A stretch of DNA of 64,000 nt from assembly GCF_002632585.1 (NCBI RefSeq), contig NZ_NIBV01000001.1, positions 364,067 through 428,066 of the forward strand, in the 5' to 3' direction. The notes beneath the pieces are model-generated. The model was not told where the DNA came from. It ran no database searches and saw nothing but the letters and a program-made list of their open reading frames with translations. Both the position numbers and the translations under genes were made by a program. This DNA is from Xenorhabdus szentirmaii DSM 16338 (lineage in GTDB: Bacteria > Pseudomonadota > Gammaproteobacteria > Enterobacterales > Enterobacteriaceae). Shown here in pieces: positions 53,288 to 62,300 of the stretch (position 1 is the stretch's first letter; each line of letters begins with the position of its first letter).

Positions 53288-54230
53288 CTATGCATCAACT
53301 ACATCCAATGCCGTTCGGCGAAAACAAGCATAAGCCTCTTTCCAGGAAACCTGGCTTTCACCGAATACCATTGGCGTGACAAACTGCAAATAGCGTTCCT
53401 TGTAGATAGGATTGCTCACGAGTTCTTCCAGCCCTCTTTTCAGTTCTTCAACAGGTGATTCACAGAACTCAGGGTACTGGGCACCGTAACGTTTAATATC
53501 CTGCACGAAATACTTCAAAACAGGAACATCGGCACCTTTCTCTCTAACAATACAAAAATTGTCGTAGATATGACGCACCAGTGATTCATCCACTGCTCGT
53601 TCCAAATCACGTATACTTGCAGCCGTTCTGCGCATCATCGAGATCAGCTTTTCAGCCTGCGTGCTGGCGATTGTTGCGCAGGGGAATGTCCTCACTACTT
53701 CGTCCTTCTTTGTTAGATCCATTACCAATGAGCTAATAGCGCGGTTTTCCGCAGCCTCAAGTAAATCCGTTTCCATTAGTTCCAGTTTGATAAATGGCCT
53801 TAAGCAGGGAGCTTGTGCATATTCCTGCGGGTAACGCACCGGAATTTCATTATAGCGATATTCATCACGAGTAACCTTTGGGTACTCTTCATCCATGCGA
53901 AACGTACCTGAGGCTGTAATCGTTTCGATAATAATCTGAATAATACCTTTACGGATGTTTTTACGCTGACCTCTGGAATATTGCTGGGAAAAACCGACGA
54001 CAGGGACAAGCTTAATGTCCACATCCTCCGACATCCTGTTCAAAGATATCCCCGCTTTTGACAATGCCGTTCCACCGGCAAAAACCAGTTGATGCGTATC
54101 AAAGGCCAGAGGCTGGAGGCTGGAGCAATCTCAATAACTCAACGATGTAATAATCTTTCTCTACAATTGCAACTGATTCAATGCCCAGAGCATCGGCAAC
54201 GTCTGGGAATAGCTTTGTTAAATCATCCAC
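53288..54230 (-). pseudogene. abiEii: AbiEii-type nucleotidyltransferase toxin, frameshifted by a 7-bp duplication
   Basis: The gene opens with GTG at 54228-54230 (VDDLTKLFPDVADALGIESVAIVEKDYYIVELL, about 40 residues) inside the end of the antitoxin gene. At 54110-54123 the 7-mer AGGCTGG occurs twice in tandem (CCAGCCT twice on the coding strand), shifting the frame. The remainder continues in the new frame as QPLAFDTHQLVFAGGTALSKAG and then MSEDVDIKLVPV, the nucleotidyltransferase G-G-x-A-L-S and D-x-D motifs, down to 53288. Removing one 7-mer would restore one reading frame of about 310 residues. Currently inactive unless the repeat slips. Confidence 0.87.
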
Positions 54231-54618
54231 TTAATTTGCTGTTCCCTACTGACAACGTTCTCTTAAAACGTGGTGAGGTTTTGATTTCCAGTGACGCGGG
54301 GATCTGAGTGGATTTACCGCTATTATAGGCGCTTGTTGCTCCTACTAGGCGGTAATCCACTTTCAGACGTTCCAATGTCTCAATCACTACCGCAGCAGAA
54401 CCTCCAGGAGCAGCAGGCATCAACTTACCGGTAATCGCATTTTGCCGCGCTTTGGTATAGACGCCATAGCCTACTTTCAACAGTTGCCCTTCTTTCACCA
54501 GTTCACGCAGTGCTCTGCCAATTCGATCGTAGCCAGCAAGATCCTTGAAATCGTCACGAGTGAAAACATAACGCTTTGAGCGTTTCAGTCGTGACTGAAC
54601 ACGAGCTTTTATAGTCAT
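54223..54618 (-). CDS. abiEi: AbiEi/DUF6088-type antitoxin
   Basis: A 131-residue winged-helix protein (KARVQSRLKRSKRYVFTRDDF, GRALRELVKEGQLLKVGYGVYTKAR) followed by the region VIETLERLKVDYRLVGATSAYNSG typical of the DUF6088 antitoxin type that pairs with AbiEii nucleotidyltransferases. A GGAGAA box precedes the ATG. Shorter than the usual AbiEi (about 190-270) but similar to DUF6088 proteins. Its last 8 bp overlap the GTG start of the toxin gene. It probably represses the pair by binding its own promoter (family knowledge). Confidence 0.87.
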   Translation of the reverse strand: MTIKARVQSRLKRSKRYVFTRDDFKDLAGYDRIGRALRELVKEGQLLKVGYGVYTKARQNAITGKLMPAAPGGSAAVVIETLERLKVDYRLVGATSAYNSGKSTQIPASLEIKTSPRFKRTLSVGNSKLSG

Positions 54619-54669
54619 GTTATTCTCCTTTGATCATTTCTTGATCATAGCAAACATACGACACTTAAC

Positions 54670-54875
54670 TTACCTTGCAGCCAGCATTCCCGGATAGTGT
54701 TTAGCAATGATATTGTTTATCTTCTTAATCAACTCCATACGCTTGAAAGATAAGTGCGCAATACCCTTTGATAGTAACGAATACTAAAAAATGCATCTTC
54801 ATAAACTTCCTTCGCTGAGTTATCACGAATATGCTCCATCAACCGGGGGACGTCCATATATGGTTTAATAAATTT
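54670..54875 (-). pseudogene. C-terminal remnant of an unknown gene, cut by an IS3 remnant and frameshifted
   Basis: The minus strand reads AKFIKPYMDVPRLMEHIRD, NSAKEVYEDAFFSIRYYQR, then after a frame change AHLSFKRMELIKKINNIIA, KHYPGMLAAR and stop. Its 5' end stops at the IS3-type terminal sequence at 54875. Coding-like character is clear, but I do not recognise the family. Confidence 0.55.
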
Positions 54876-55190
54876 GGCCACCTAAACAGAGGTGATATGC
54901 TCATCTCAATACGACATAGGTGATCCGATGAAAAAACGCTATTTCAATGCAGAATTTAAACGCGAATCAGCCCAGCTGGTTGTTGATCAGCATTACACGG
55001 TGGCTGATGCCGCAAAAGTAATGAATATTGACCTGTCGACCATGAAGCACTGGGTGAAACAGTTACGTGATGAACGGCAGGGGAAAACCCCTCAAGCGTC
55101 TCCCATTACCCCGGAGCAGATTGAAATACGTGAACTGAATAAAAAAACAACAACGTGTTGAAATGTAAAATGAAATATCTTGATTTAGTG
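54875..55190 (+). pseudogene. IS3-family element remnant with truncated OrfA
   Basis: TGGCCACCTAAACAGAGG at 54875 looks like an IS3-type left end. The OrfA frame starts at 54928 ([44 protein letters not shown] as HTH patterns) and breaks at ELNKKTTTC near 55161. CAACGTGTTGAAATG (QRVEM) continues in a shifted frame for a few codons. orfB is absent. Confidence 0.82.
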
Positions 55191-55564
55191 GGGTTTTCAG
55201 GGAATTTGTAGACTTGAATGGACGTTGAGAAACTTGCTAATGGTAAGGCCGGGCTCGCAAATAACAATAACAATTTGAATTAAAACAAATTTAAAATCAA
55301 CCAACCCTTTAATACCCCTTTTAATGCCCCAGATAAATTTATCCCCATCATTTATTCATCTGATTGATATAAAATAATTTTATATAGTATTTTATAAATT
55401 ACCACGTTGTGAAGTGAAAAAGCCATAAGACTCCAAGGCGGCTAAATTACAAACACCATTTCAGTCACAGGCTTTATATAAAAATTTATTCTTTTCACGA
55501 AGTAGATCACAAATTGGGGAGAAGGTTATTTCTGTGGTTTATCGCGAACCTTACGTTCAATTAG
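55191..55564. other. Intergenic region, IS debris and AT-rich DNA
   Basis: No supported gene. Includes the second copy of the AAGGCCGG-GCTCGCA motif (55244-55262). Confidence 0.4.
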
Positions 55565-55789
55565 CTAGCCATTAATATCAAAATAACGGCTAGGCCAGAT
55601 TTCTGAAGGATGAATGCCTAGAAAATTCGCGATTATCCATTCGCCTTTCGGCCACGGACGGCTGAATGCATTTGCCAGTGTAGAAGAACTCAGTCCCGCT
55701 TCACGGGAGACTGCCGCTAAGGTAGTACCACATTTACGCAATGCCGCAATAATGTCGGCCTGATGCCAGTCATTTCTAACGTTATTCAT
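55565..55789 (-). CDS. nlp: Nlp/SfsB-like (Ner-type) DNA-binding regulator
   Basis: A 74-residue helix-turn-helix protein: DWHQADIIAALRKCGTTLAA, VSREAGLSSSTLANAFSRPWPKGE, IIANFLGIHPSEIWPSRYFD. This is the Ner (Mu-like phage) / Nlp family pattern. It is shorter than E. coli SfsB (about 92) by the C-terminal tail. The start at 55787-55789 has AAGGGG 7-8 nt upstream. Immediately upstream lies a block of strong hairpins that may control it. Confidence 0.88.
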   Translation of the reverse strand: MNNVRNDWHQADIIAALRKCGTTLAAVSREAGLSSSTLANAFSRPWPKGEWIIANFLGIHPSEIWPSRYFDING

Positions 55790-55820
55790 TCCTGCTACCC
55801 CTTCCATTAATTCATCATTG

Positions 55821-55972
55821 ATGGTGGTGATTCAAGGCAGGGTTAGCAGACTGGGTTCACACCAGCGAGGCCGAAGCCTCCCCTGCCTGAACCACCATTG
55901 AATAGGTGTGAGCAGGCACACTGGCAGGAACTTCCTACCAGTGGATCGTTCTAACAGGGGTGCAAATCCCTG
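55821..55972. ncRNA. Block of consecutive stable hairpins (candidate structured RNA or regulatory DNA)
   Basis: Four stems follow each other. ATGGTGGTGATTCAAGGCAG (55821 onward) pairs, with bulges, with CTGCCTGAACCACCAT ending at 55898. GTGTG/CACAC lies at about 55906-55921. CTGGCAGGAA/TTCCTACCAG lies at 55921-55941. CAGGG/CCCTG lies at 55955-55972. No reading frame uses the region. The biological type is unknown. Confidence 0.4.
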
Positions 55973-57405
55973 ACCACTAGATTTTGCTAATGGCGGGAAT
56001 ACTTGAACGGATTGTTTTATCTAACTCAATAACTGAACTGCTAAGTTGAACGGCTATAAACCTACTTCAAACTTATTTGAACTCATGCGCTATCAAACAG
56101 AAAGTTAAGCTATTTTGTAGGTAAAGGCGCAGTGAATCCTGCCCTCAGTTATCACACAAACTCAGAGGAGAATACGGACGGCTACATCAATCTTTGTTCT
56201 TTATTCTCGTTCGTGATCGCTTCGCTATCCGTATTTCCCCTGTGTTTTTCAGATCATTATTTACTTATTTCGAAACATTCCCTGCGTGTCGGTGAGGTTC
56301 ACCGTTCCGTGGTGCGTCAGATAATGTGTAGCAGGGCGAGAATTGTGTTGAGTTTTTGCAGGAGTTCGCTACGTGCTCAGCACAGCGATGACATGCTCCC
56401 CGTTCAGGACCTGATTCAGTCAGGATGAACGCCTCATTATCGTGACGTGGGTAATTTCTCCTTTTTTCGGTATCAGCCTGTTGTCAGGCAGTGGGTGAAA
56501 AGCAAACAAAACAGAACGATTCAGACAGAAAAATACCCGTAACAACGAGTGATTTTGAGTAATACGTGGATCAAATGGGTCGTAAAGGCAGGCCGGGCGT
56601 GCACTGGACGTTGGCCGCTTAGCGGCGTCACTTGGTAATCGTTGCATTTTTACCCAAGTGACGCCGCACCACCGTGGACGCTGAAATCATTGACGCCCAC
56701 TGATCCTGCTACGTAATCGCCGGTACAGGATTCAGGACGTTTATCGTGAATGTTCAAAACGCAGGATAATGTTTTTCAGAACAGGGCAAAGCAGATGCTG
56801 CCCGTATTGCGTGGTAAGCCTGTTGTGGATCACACCGGATAACTTTCATCGCCGGACGGAGGGTTGTTGTCCGACGACATCTGCTTCCAAAAGTACGCAG
56901 ATATACTGCGTGGTGTGCTCTCCCTCAGGCTACGGGAGTTTTAGTGACACCCAAAGGTGATCCTTACAGACGATAGAATCATGAAATAATGGGAAAATAT
57001 TAACGACTGTCTGAGAGGTGGTCAACTTTTACTAAATAATATTCTATTCTGATTTTATCACACTGATTCTATTAGAATGTTGGCTTGATTTAATTTTGTC
57101 CAGAAATCTACTCTTTAACTGAGACAATAACGTCACAACAACATTCTGAATAAAAAAACTTTTAATATATTTTATAATTTATGTTAATCAGTTTCATAAA
57201 TGCTCATGATACAAATCGCAACACTCAACATTAAATAATTAATATATTGCTTATCTCCATTTAATACATAGTATTAATCGCGGAAAATTTTTTTAAAAAA
57301 ATAGTTGAATATTCAACTTTGACACTTATTGAAATAATTAGTTCTTTTTCTTATTTAGAGCATAAATTAATTAATCATCACCTTAATTTAAAAAGGAGAT
57401 TACTT
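55973..57405. other. Long region without a recognised gene
   Basis: About 1.4 kb. 56150-56950 is clearly less AT-rich than its surroundings and carries the inverted repeat at 56622-56667, plus small hairpins such as CTCCC..GGGAG near 56922. Short open frames (for example 56132-56428) look phage-like but have no firm family match. 56990-57405 is very AT-rich and should hold the promoter of the following operon. Confidence 0.45.
56622..56667. repeat. Perfect 14-bp inverted repeat
   Basis: GCGGCGTCACTTGG (56622-56635) and CCAAGTGACGCCGC (56654-56667) with an 18-nt AT-rich spacer ending in TTTTTAC. The GC-rich arm is next to a second small stem, GCCGC-TTA-GCGGC. It could be a terminator, a site-specific recombination or protein-binding site. 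Confidence 0.6.
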
Positions 57406-58674
57406 ATGGTGTCCCAACTTGCAATACATGGTGGTTCTTCTACTCGAACAATGTCTTGGCCAGGATGGCCTACAAGTACTCCCCAAACTGTAGATAACTT
57501 ACTTTCTGTTTTAGACAGTCAACGTTGGTCAATAAGTGGCCCTTATCGCGGAACTCCTTCTTTTGAACAACGTTTTGCAAAAATGTATTCTAGTTATACT
57601 AATGCCCATTACTGTATTCCGGCTTCTAGCGGAACTGCTAGTCTAGCTATGGCCTTAGAAGCCATTGGAGTTGGTGCTGGTGACGAAGTGATTGTACCAG
57701 GATTATCTTGGGTTGCTTCAGCATCAGCCGTTTTGAGCATTAATGCTATTCCCGTGCTCACTGATGTGGATCCGATGACGGGTTGCTTAGATGCAAATGC
57801 TGTTGAAAAATCTATAACTCCTCGTTGCCGTGCTATTACTGTTGTTCATCTCGGCTCGGCAGTTGCTGACTTAAATGCCCTGCTACATATTGCAGAAAAA
57901 TACAATCTGCCACTCATCGAGGATTGCGCTCAAGCACATGGGGCTCGTTTTGCTGGTCAACATGTTGGTACTTTTGGGATAGCCGGAACATTTAGTATGC
58001 AACACAGCAAACTGTTGACTAGTGGTGAAGGAGGTGCAGTACTGACTAATGATGAACAAATTGCTAGACGATTAGCCCACTTACGCGCAGATGGGCGCAC
58101 ACTTAGTAATGTGCCACCTCCGTTGGATCATATGGAATTATTAGAAACAGCTGAACTGATGGGGTCAAACTATTGTCTATCTGAATTTCATGCCGCCATT
58201 TTGCTAGCCCAGTTAGAAAAGCTTGATGCAGAGAATATCACCCGACGCCGTAATGCCAAATATTTGGATGAGTTAATGCAGCAAATTGGCTGTATTCCTC
58301 AGCAAACTACTTCTGGTACCACAGAACGTGTTTATTATAACTATGCCATTAGATTACCTGAATCGGTCTTAGCGAAAGCTTCAGTGGCAAAACTGGCAGA
58401 AGCTCTATCAGCAGAGCTTCATCTCCCCTGTAAGCCGATGTATTCATCACTCAATCAATGTCCTTTATACCAACCTTCAAGCCGACGGCGTTTCGCATTA
58501 AACCAAGACTTTCAATCAGCTATTCAGCCACAGCGTTTTAGTTTGCCAATAGCGGAAGCATTTGCTCATAGCCATATTGCATTACCACATCGCTTTTTGC
58601 TTGCAGAAGAATCAGACATGCTTGATATACAACGTGCTCTTAGTAAGGTCATGCACCATGTTGAGCAACTGTGA
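57406..58674 (+). CDS. DegT/DnrJ/EryC1/StrS-family PLP aminotransferase, aminocyclitol (DOI/scyllo-inosose) type
   Basis: PLP-dependent sugar/cyclitol aminotransferase, 422 residues from the ATG at 57406 (AAGGAG box; the upstream frame is not used). Landmarks: WSISGPYRGTPSFEQRFA near 42-60, ASSGTASLAMALEAIGVGAG, EVIVPGLSWVASASAVL, LIEDCAQAHGARF, and the PLP lysine near residue 202 in MQHSKLLTSGEGGAV. ELMGSNYCLSEFHAAIL and the C-terminal SRRRFAL resemble, from memory, the glutamine:2-deoxy-scyllo-inosose or scyllo-inosose and AHBA-synthase-like branch rather than LPS nucleotide-sugar enzymes. First gene of the operon. Confidence 0.87.
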   Translation: MVSQLAIHGGSSTRTMSWPGWPTSTPQTVDNLLSVLDSQRWSISGPYRGTPSFEQRFAKMYSSYTNAHYCIPASSGTASLAMALEAIGVGAGDEVIVPGLSWVASASAVLSINAIPVLTDVDPMTGCLDANAVEKSITPRCRAITVVHLGSAVADLNALLHIAEKYNLPLIEDCAQAHGARFAGQHVGTFGIAGTFSMQHSKLLTSGEGGAVLTNDEQIARRLAHLRADGRTLSNVPPPLDHMELLETAELMGSNYCLSEFHAAILLAQLEKLDAENITRRRNAKYLDELMQQIGCIPQQTTSGTTERVYYNYAIRLPESVLAKASVAKLAEALSAELHLPCKPMYSSLNQCPLYQPSSRRRFALNQDFQSAIQPQRFSLPIAEAFAHSHIALPHRFLLAEESDMLDIQRALSKVMHHVEQL

Positions 58675-59341
58675 ATCACCAATCAACATGCCTTCAATAA
58701 AGAGCCATCGTTTTGTCTTTATCCGACATGCAGAGGCAACATGTAATCTACAAGATGCACATGCATTAATCAGTTCTGTAATGCCGGATTCTCCGTTGAC
58801 TACGGTTGGTCAGCAACAAGCACAATTATTGGCCAATAATATTCCAAAGGAATTAATTGGAAATAAAATATTTAGCAGTCCAATGATTCGAGCAATGCAA
58901 ACTGCCAACTTACTCAAGACACGACATAATTTACCATTGGTCTCTGATGAGCGTTTGGAAGAAGTACGCATAAAACCTTCACTGACGCCAGCATTAAGTT
59001 TGTCTCAATGGGATACAATGCTACAAGAGCGTTTAAATAACCCCACAATTAATGTAAGACCTGAAGTAGAAACTGTCGCTGCACAGAGAACACGGGTAGC
59101 TGATTTTTTATGTCAAAGACACCAAGAACGGGGTGAGGAAAAAGTCACTGTGATCGTTTCCCATGCATTCACTATAGAACTGGCAATTTTTGTGTTGCTG
59201 GGATTGGATGTCTCTATGCTGAGCCAATGGCGTATACGCATAAGTAATAGTGCCTTGCATATTATAGAAAATGAAGAGATAGGTGGAAAATCGCGGATCG
59301 TTCTTACTAACGCGAAAAATCACTTAAGACTATGGCTTTAA
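58658..59341 (+). CDS. Histidine phosphatase family protein
   Basis: Phosphoglycerate-mutase-like phosphatase of 227 residues. The phospho-accepting His lies in FVFIRHAEATCN near residue 24, with the RHG-box Gly replaced by Ala. SSPMIRAMQTANLL, a Glu-containing loop (LEEVRIKP) and the second catalytic His in VIVSHAFTIELA (about 168) complete the active site. The ATG at 58658 overlaps the aminotransferase stop by 17 bp and has AAGG upstream; the ATG at 58688 is an alternative. Probably removes a phosphate from an intermediate of the operon's pathway (inference). Confidence 0.87.
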   Translation: MLSNCESPINMPSIKSHRFVFIRHAEATCNLQDAHALISSVMPDSPLTTVGQQQAQLLANNIPKELIGNKIFSSPMIRAMQTANLLKTRHNLPLVSDERLEEVRIKPSLTPALSLSQWDTMLQERLNNPTINVRPEVETVAAQRTRVADFLCQRHQERGEEKVTVIVSHAFTIELAIFVLLGLDVSMLSQWRIRISNSALHIIENEEIGGKSRIVLTNAKNHLRLWL

Positions 59342-59359
59342 GGGTAAGAAGATAAACGT

Positions 59360-62300
59360 ATGACGGCTAAATTTGAACGATTAGAACAACTTTCTCAGCA
59401 CCCTGATTTTTCAATACTTGTTCCACCTTTAGTGGGGTTTACAGCTGATAAAGCACTTGCCATTGTAGAAAGCCATCCACATGCTGATAGCATGTTATTA
59501 CGCACTCTCTACAGTAAATACATTGCTGAACACCTTGACTGGATTAAACAGGTAGAGGAAGTTTGTGGTCCTCCGCCCTGGATTATTCGCAGTGCCGGTC
59601 TGGAAGATGGTAATACCTTCGTCAATGCCGGAGGCTATGCCAGTATCATCTGTCATTGCTCTGCAGATTTTAGCGATACGCTTTCTACAGTAGCTTTTAG
59701 TGGATTTGAACTTCAATCCATTGAACAGCAGAGGTTAAGTGATCCTAGTTATCAACCACAACCTATCAGTTGTTTCGTTCAAAAATTGATTGAAGATGCA
59801 CCGTCAGAAGGTATTCCACCTATCATGGATACCTTACAGGCTCCTTATCTTACAGCTGATAAACTCCATTATTTATATAATATTATCAATCAATTGCATC
59901 AATATTTTTCTGAAGTAGCATTAGATACTGAGTGGGTATTGGAAACAGATCATGGCTTGGTATCGGCGACTGGATTGACGTTAAATGGCGTTGACGGAGT
60001 TCGGGGAGAATTAGCCTTCGGCTTTGGTTTTGCATCTGCACAATCTCCCGGCTCAAGAGTGAATTCTGTTGCCTATCATTGGCCAACTTTAACCTCTCCC
60101 CTGTGGCAGGGTACACAATTACGTCAGGTTCATGTAAATAAGATTTGGTTAGTGCAGGCTCGCCCTGCTCCGGGATATGCACTAGAGCGTCAGGTTGAAC
60201 AATTAACTTCTGAAATAAAAACAGAGCTGGCACGCTGTATGCGAGTATTTCCTGTGGCAGCATTACTGTATCCCACTAAGCCTGCTTTAGGTGCTTTTCT
60301 TTCAGCATCAACGTTAGACGATGCATGGTCGCGTTACCTGCGCCTTTCTCCATCAGTACAATCCACGCTTGTTGCTGTCTTCGTTGAATCCGGTGTTGCT
60401 AGTGAACATGCCGGTATTATGTTCCGTCAGCAAAAATTACCGGTTTTTCTTACCCAGTTAACCAATATCCCATCGGTCCCATGGGTTGCTATTGATAGTG
60501 TGGGAGAACAAGCCTACTTCAGTTCTCAAAAACCGCTAATCGAATTGAAAACAGAATCCACTGAAGCGGTTAATTTGCCTGCTTCTGTACAGCGTATATT
60601 TGACGATAGTGAATCCTTACCTAACACAGAGCTAACCTCTCAATATCTTTATGATGTTTTACAAAATGTATTAGCGGGATTGCCATTTTTAGAGGAAAAA
60701 GTGGTCTTCAAACTCATGCAACGTAGCCTCTTCCCAACGGACACTTGGATACATCATGGTGGTACTGTCCGCAGCCCAAGTTTAACGGGGTGGTTGCTCA
60801 CACAGATGGGTGAGGAAGTGATGGCTCTCTATCCTTCTGATTGGTCAGTAACGGAAGAAACAACAGATTACCTTTGTGCTTTAAGAGCCAAAGCAGCTCC
60901 TCAATCGATATTACCGAATTTATGTAAGGCGATCCCAGAATTAGCAGATAAAGTTAATCAACTAAATGATTTGCGCCTGCTTATGTTATTCATCAAAACC
61001 GAAGCATGGGTTGAGAAAATACCTGGTTTACCATTGGCACAATGGGTCTATGCGGCGGTAGTGTCCCCAAATGAGGATGGCCGTTTATTATTAGAATGTA
61101 TGCTGCATGTACTCACAGATACAGAGATCCTTCCCATTTATGAAGATACTGACCGGGTAAACATTTTACACGTGTTAGCTAATCAAGTGGGATCCACATT
61201 TTCTGTTCAAGAGCTGCTTGAAGTCATTTATCATGGCCAGCTCCCGCCCACCGCACTGGCTAATTTGGTCTGTGCACCCAAAGCATTTGCTGCTTATATT
61301 GCTTTTCTGGCACCACTCAGACGTTTTACCGCCACCGCTGCATTAGCCGGAGCAAGTGAAGCGGCCGATTTACTAAAATCCGCTGACCGTATGATGAAAG
61401 CGCTATATCAAGCGAAGTTACCTACCTTGGGAGCACTTTGCCGTATAGGTTTAGTGGATACTTATGATCAGGTACTCAAGGCAGTATTAGGCGATTTAGT
61501 AGATAGACGTGATGCAATAACGTATAGGAATTATCTGGATTTACTGAGTAGTTGGATGGAATTCGCACAACTATCAACACTTTCTGTCAATGAAAAAGCA
61601 GCATTATATTCTTTTCAGAAGTGGATAGAACATGTGCGTCACTCCCCTGTACCAGACACCTTCTTCCTTGAATTAAAAGAAGATATTGTGGAAATATTAG
61701 GGGATGACTTCTTACGTTGGCAGTCCTTAATACCCATTGCAGGTAATATGTCACCGGAACAGCTACCAATAGAAAATGCGCATCAGTTGCATAATTTATT
61801 ACATCAATGGATGCTGGTTCGTTTCCGGGCTGAATCAGGATCTGAACTACCTACCCGTTTGCGTAAATTGATCAGCATCGCGGATGGTTTTGGTGATGCC
61901 CGTTCTTGCTTGTTAAGGTTATCTAATAACCTCTTTGAGATTTCACTCCCTTTTGTCGTACATAAAGCGAGCTTCCTCTTTAATGACAAAGAATTGGTTG
62001 TGGAATTTTGTGAACTTCCAAATGCCCCTGAAGAGGATATCGGTCGCTTACATGTCTTCAATGCCTTAGCGTCGCGTATCGCGGAATGGAATCCTCAATG
62101 GCAGATATCATCAAATCGAGTCTGTCAGCTCGGTACCTGGACACTTTTCCTGCGCTTAAAGCGTATTGATGGCTTACATTGGCAGAACAATGAACTAGAA
62201 CAGCTAGTGCTTTGGTTACGGGTACTGTTCGATACCGCTTATGATTTCTCCTATGTACCTAATGATGAAGTTTTACATGTGAATGAAATGCTGGGCCATT

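Noticed and set aside
55950-55980. T-arm-like sequence AGGGGTGCAAATCCCTG suggesting a tRNA gene
   Set aside because: The surrounding bases do not provide D-arm, anticodon arm or acceptor stem in the right order; kept only as part of the hairpin block.
56132-56428. 98-residue frame with a hydrophobic N-terminal part
   Set aside because: No ribosome site and no firm family match. It could be a phage-type small gene, but support is too weak to call.
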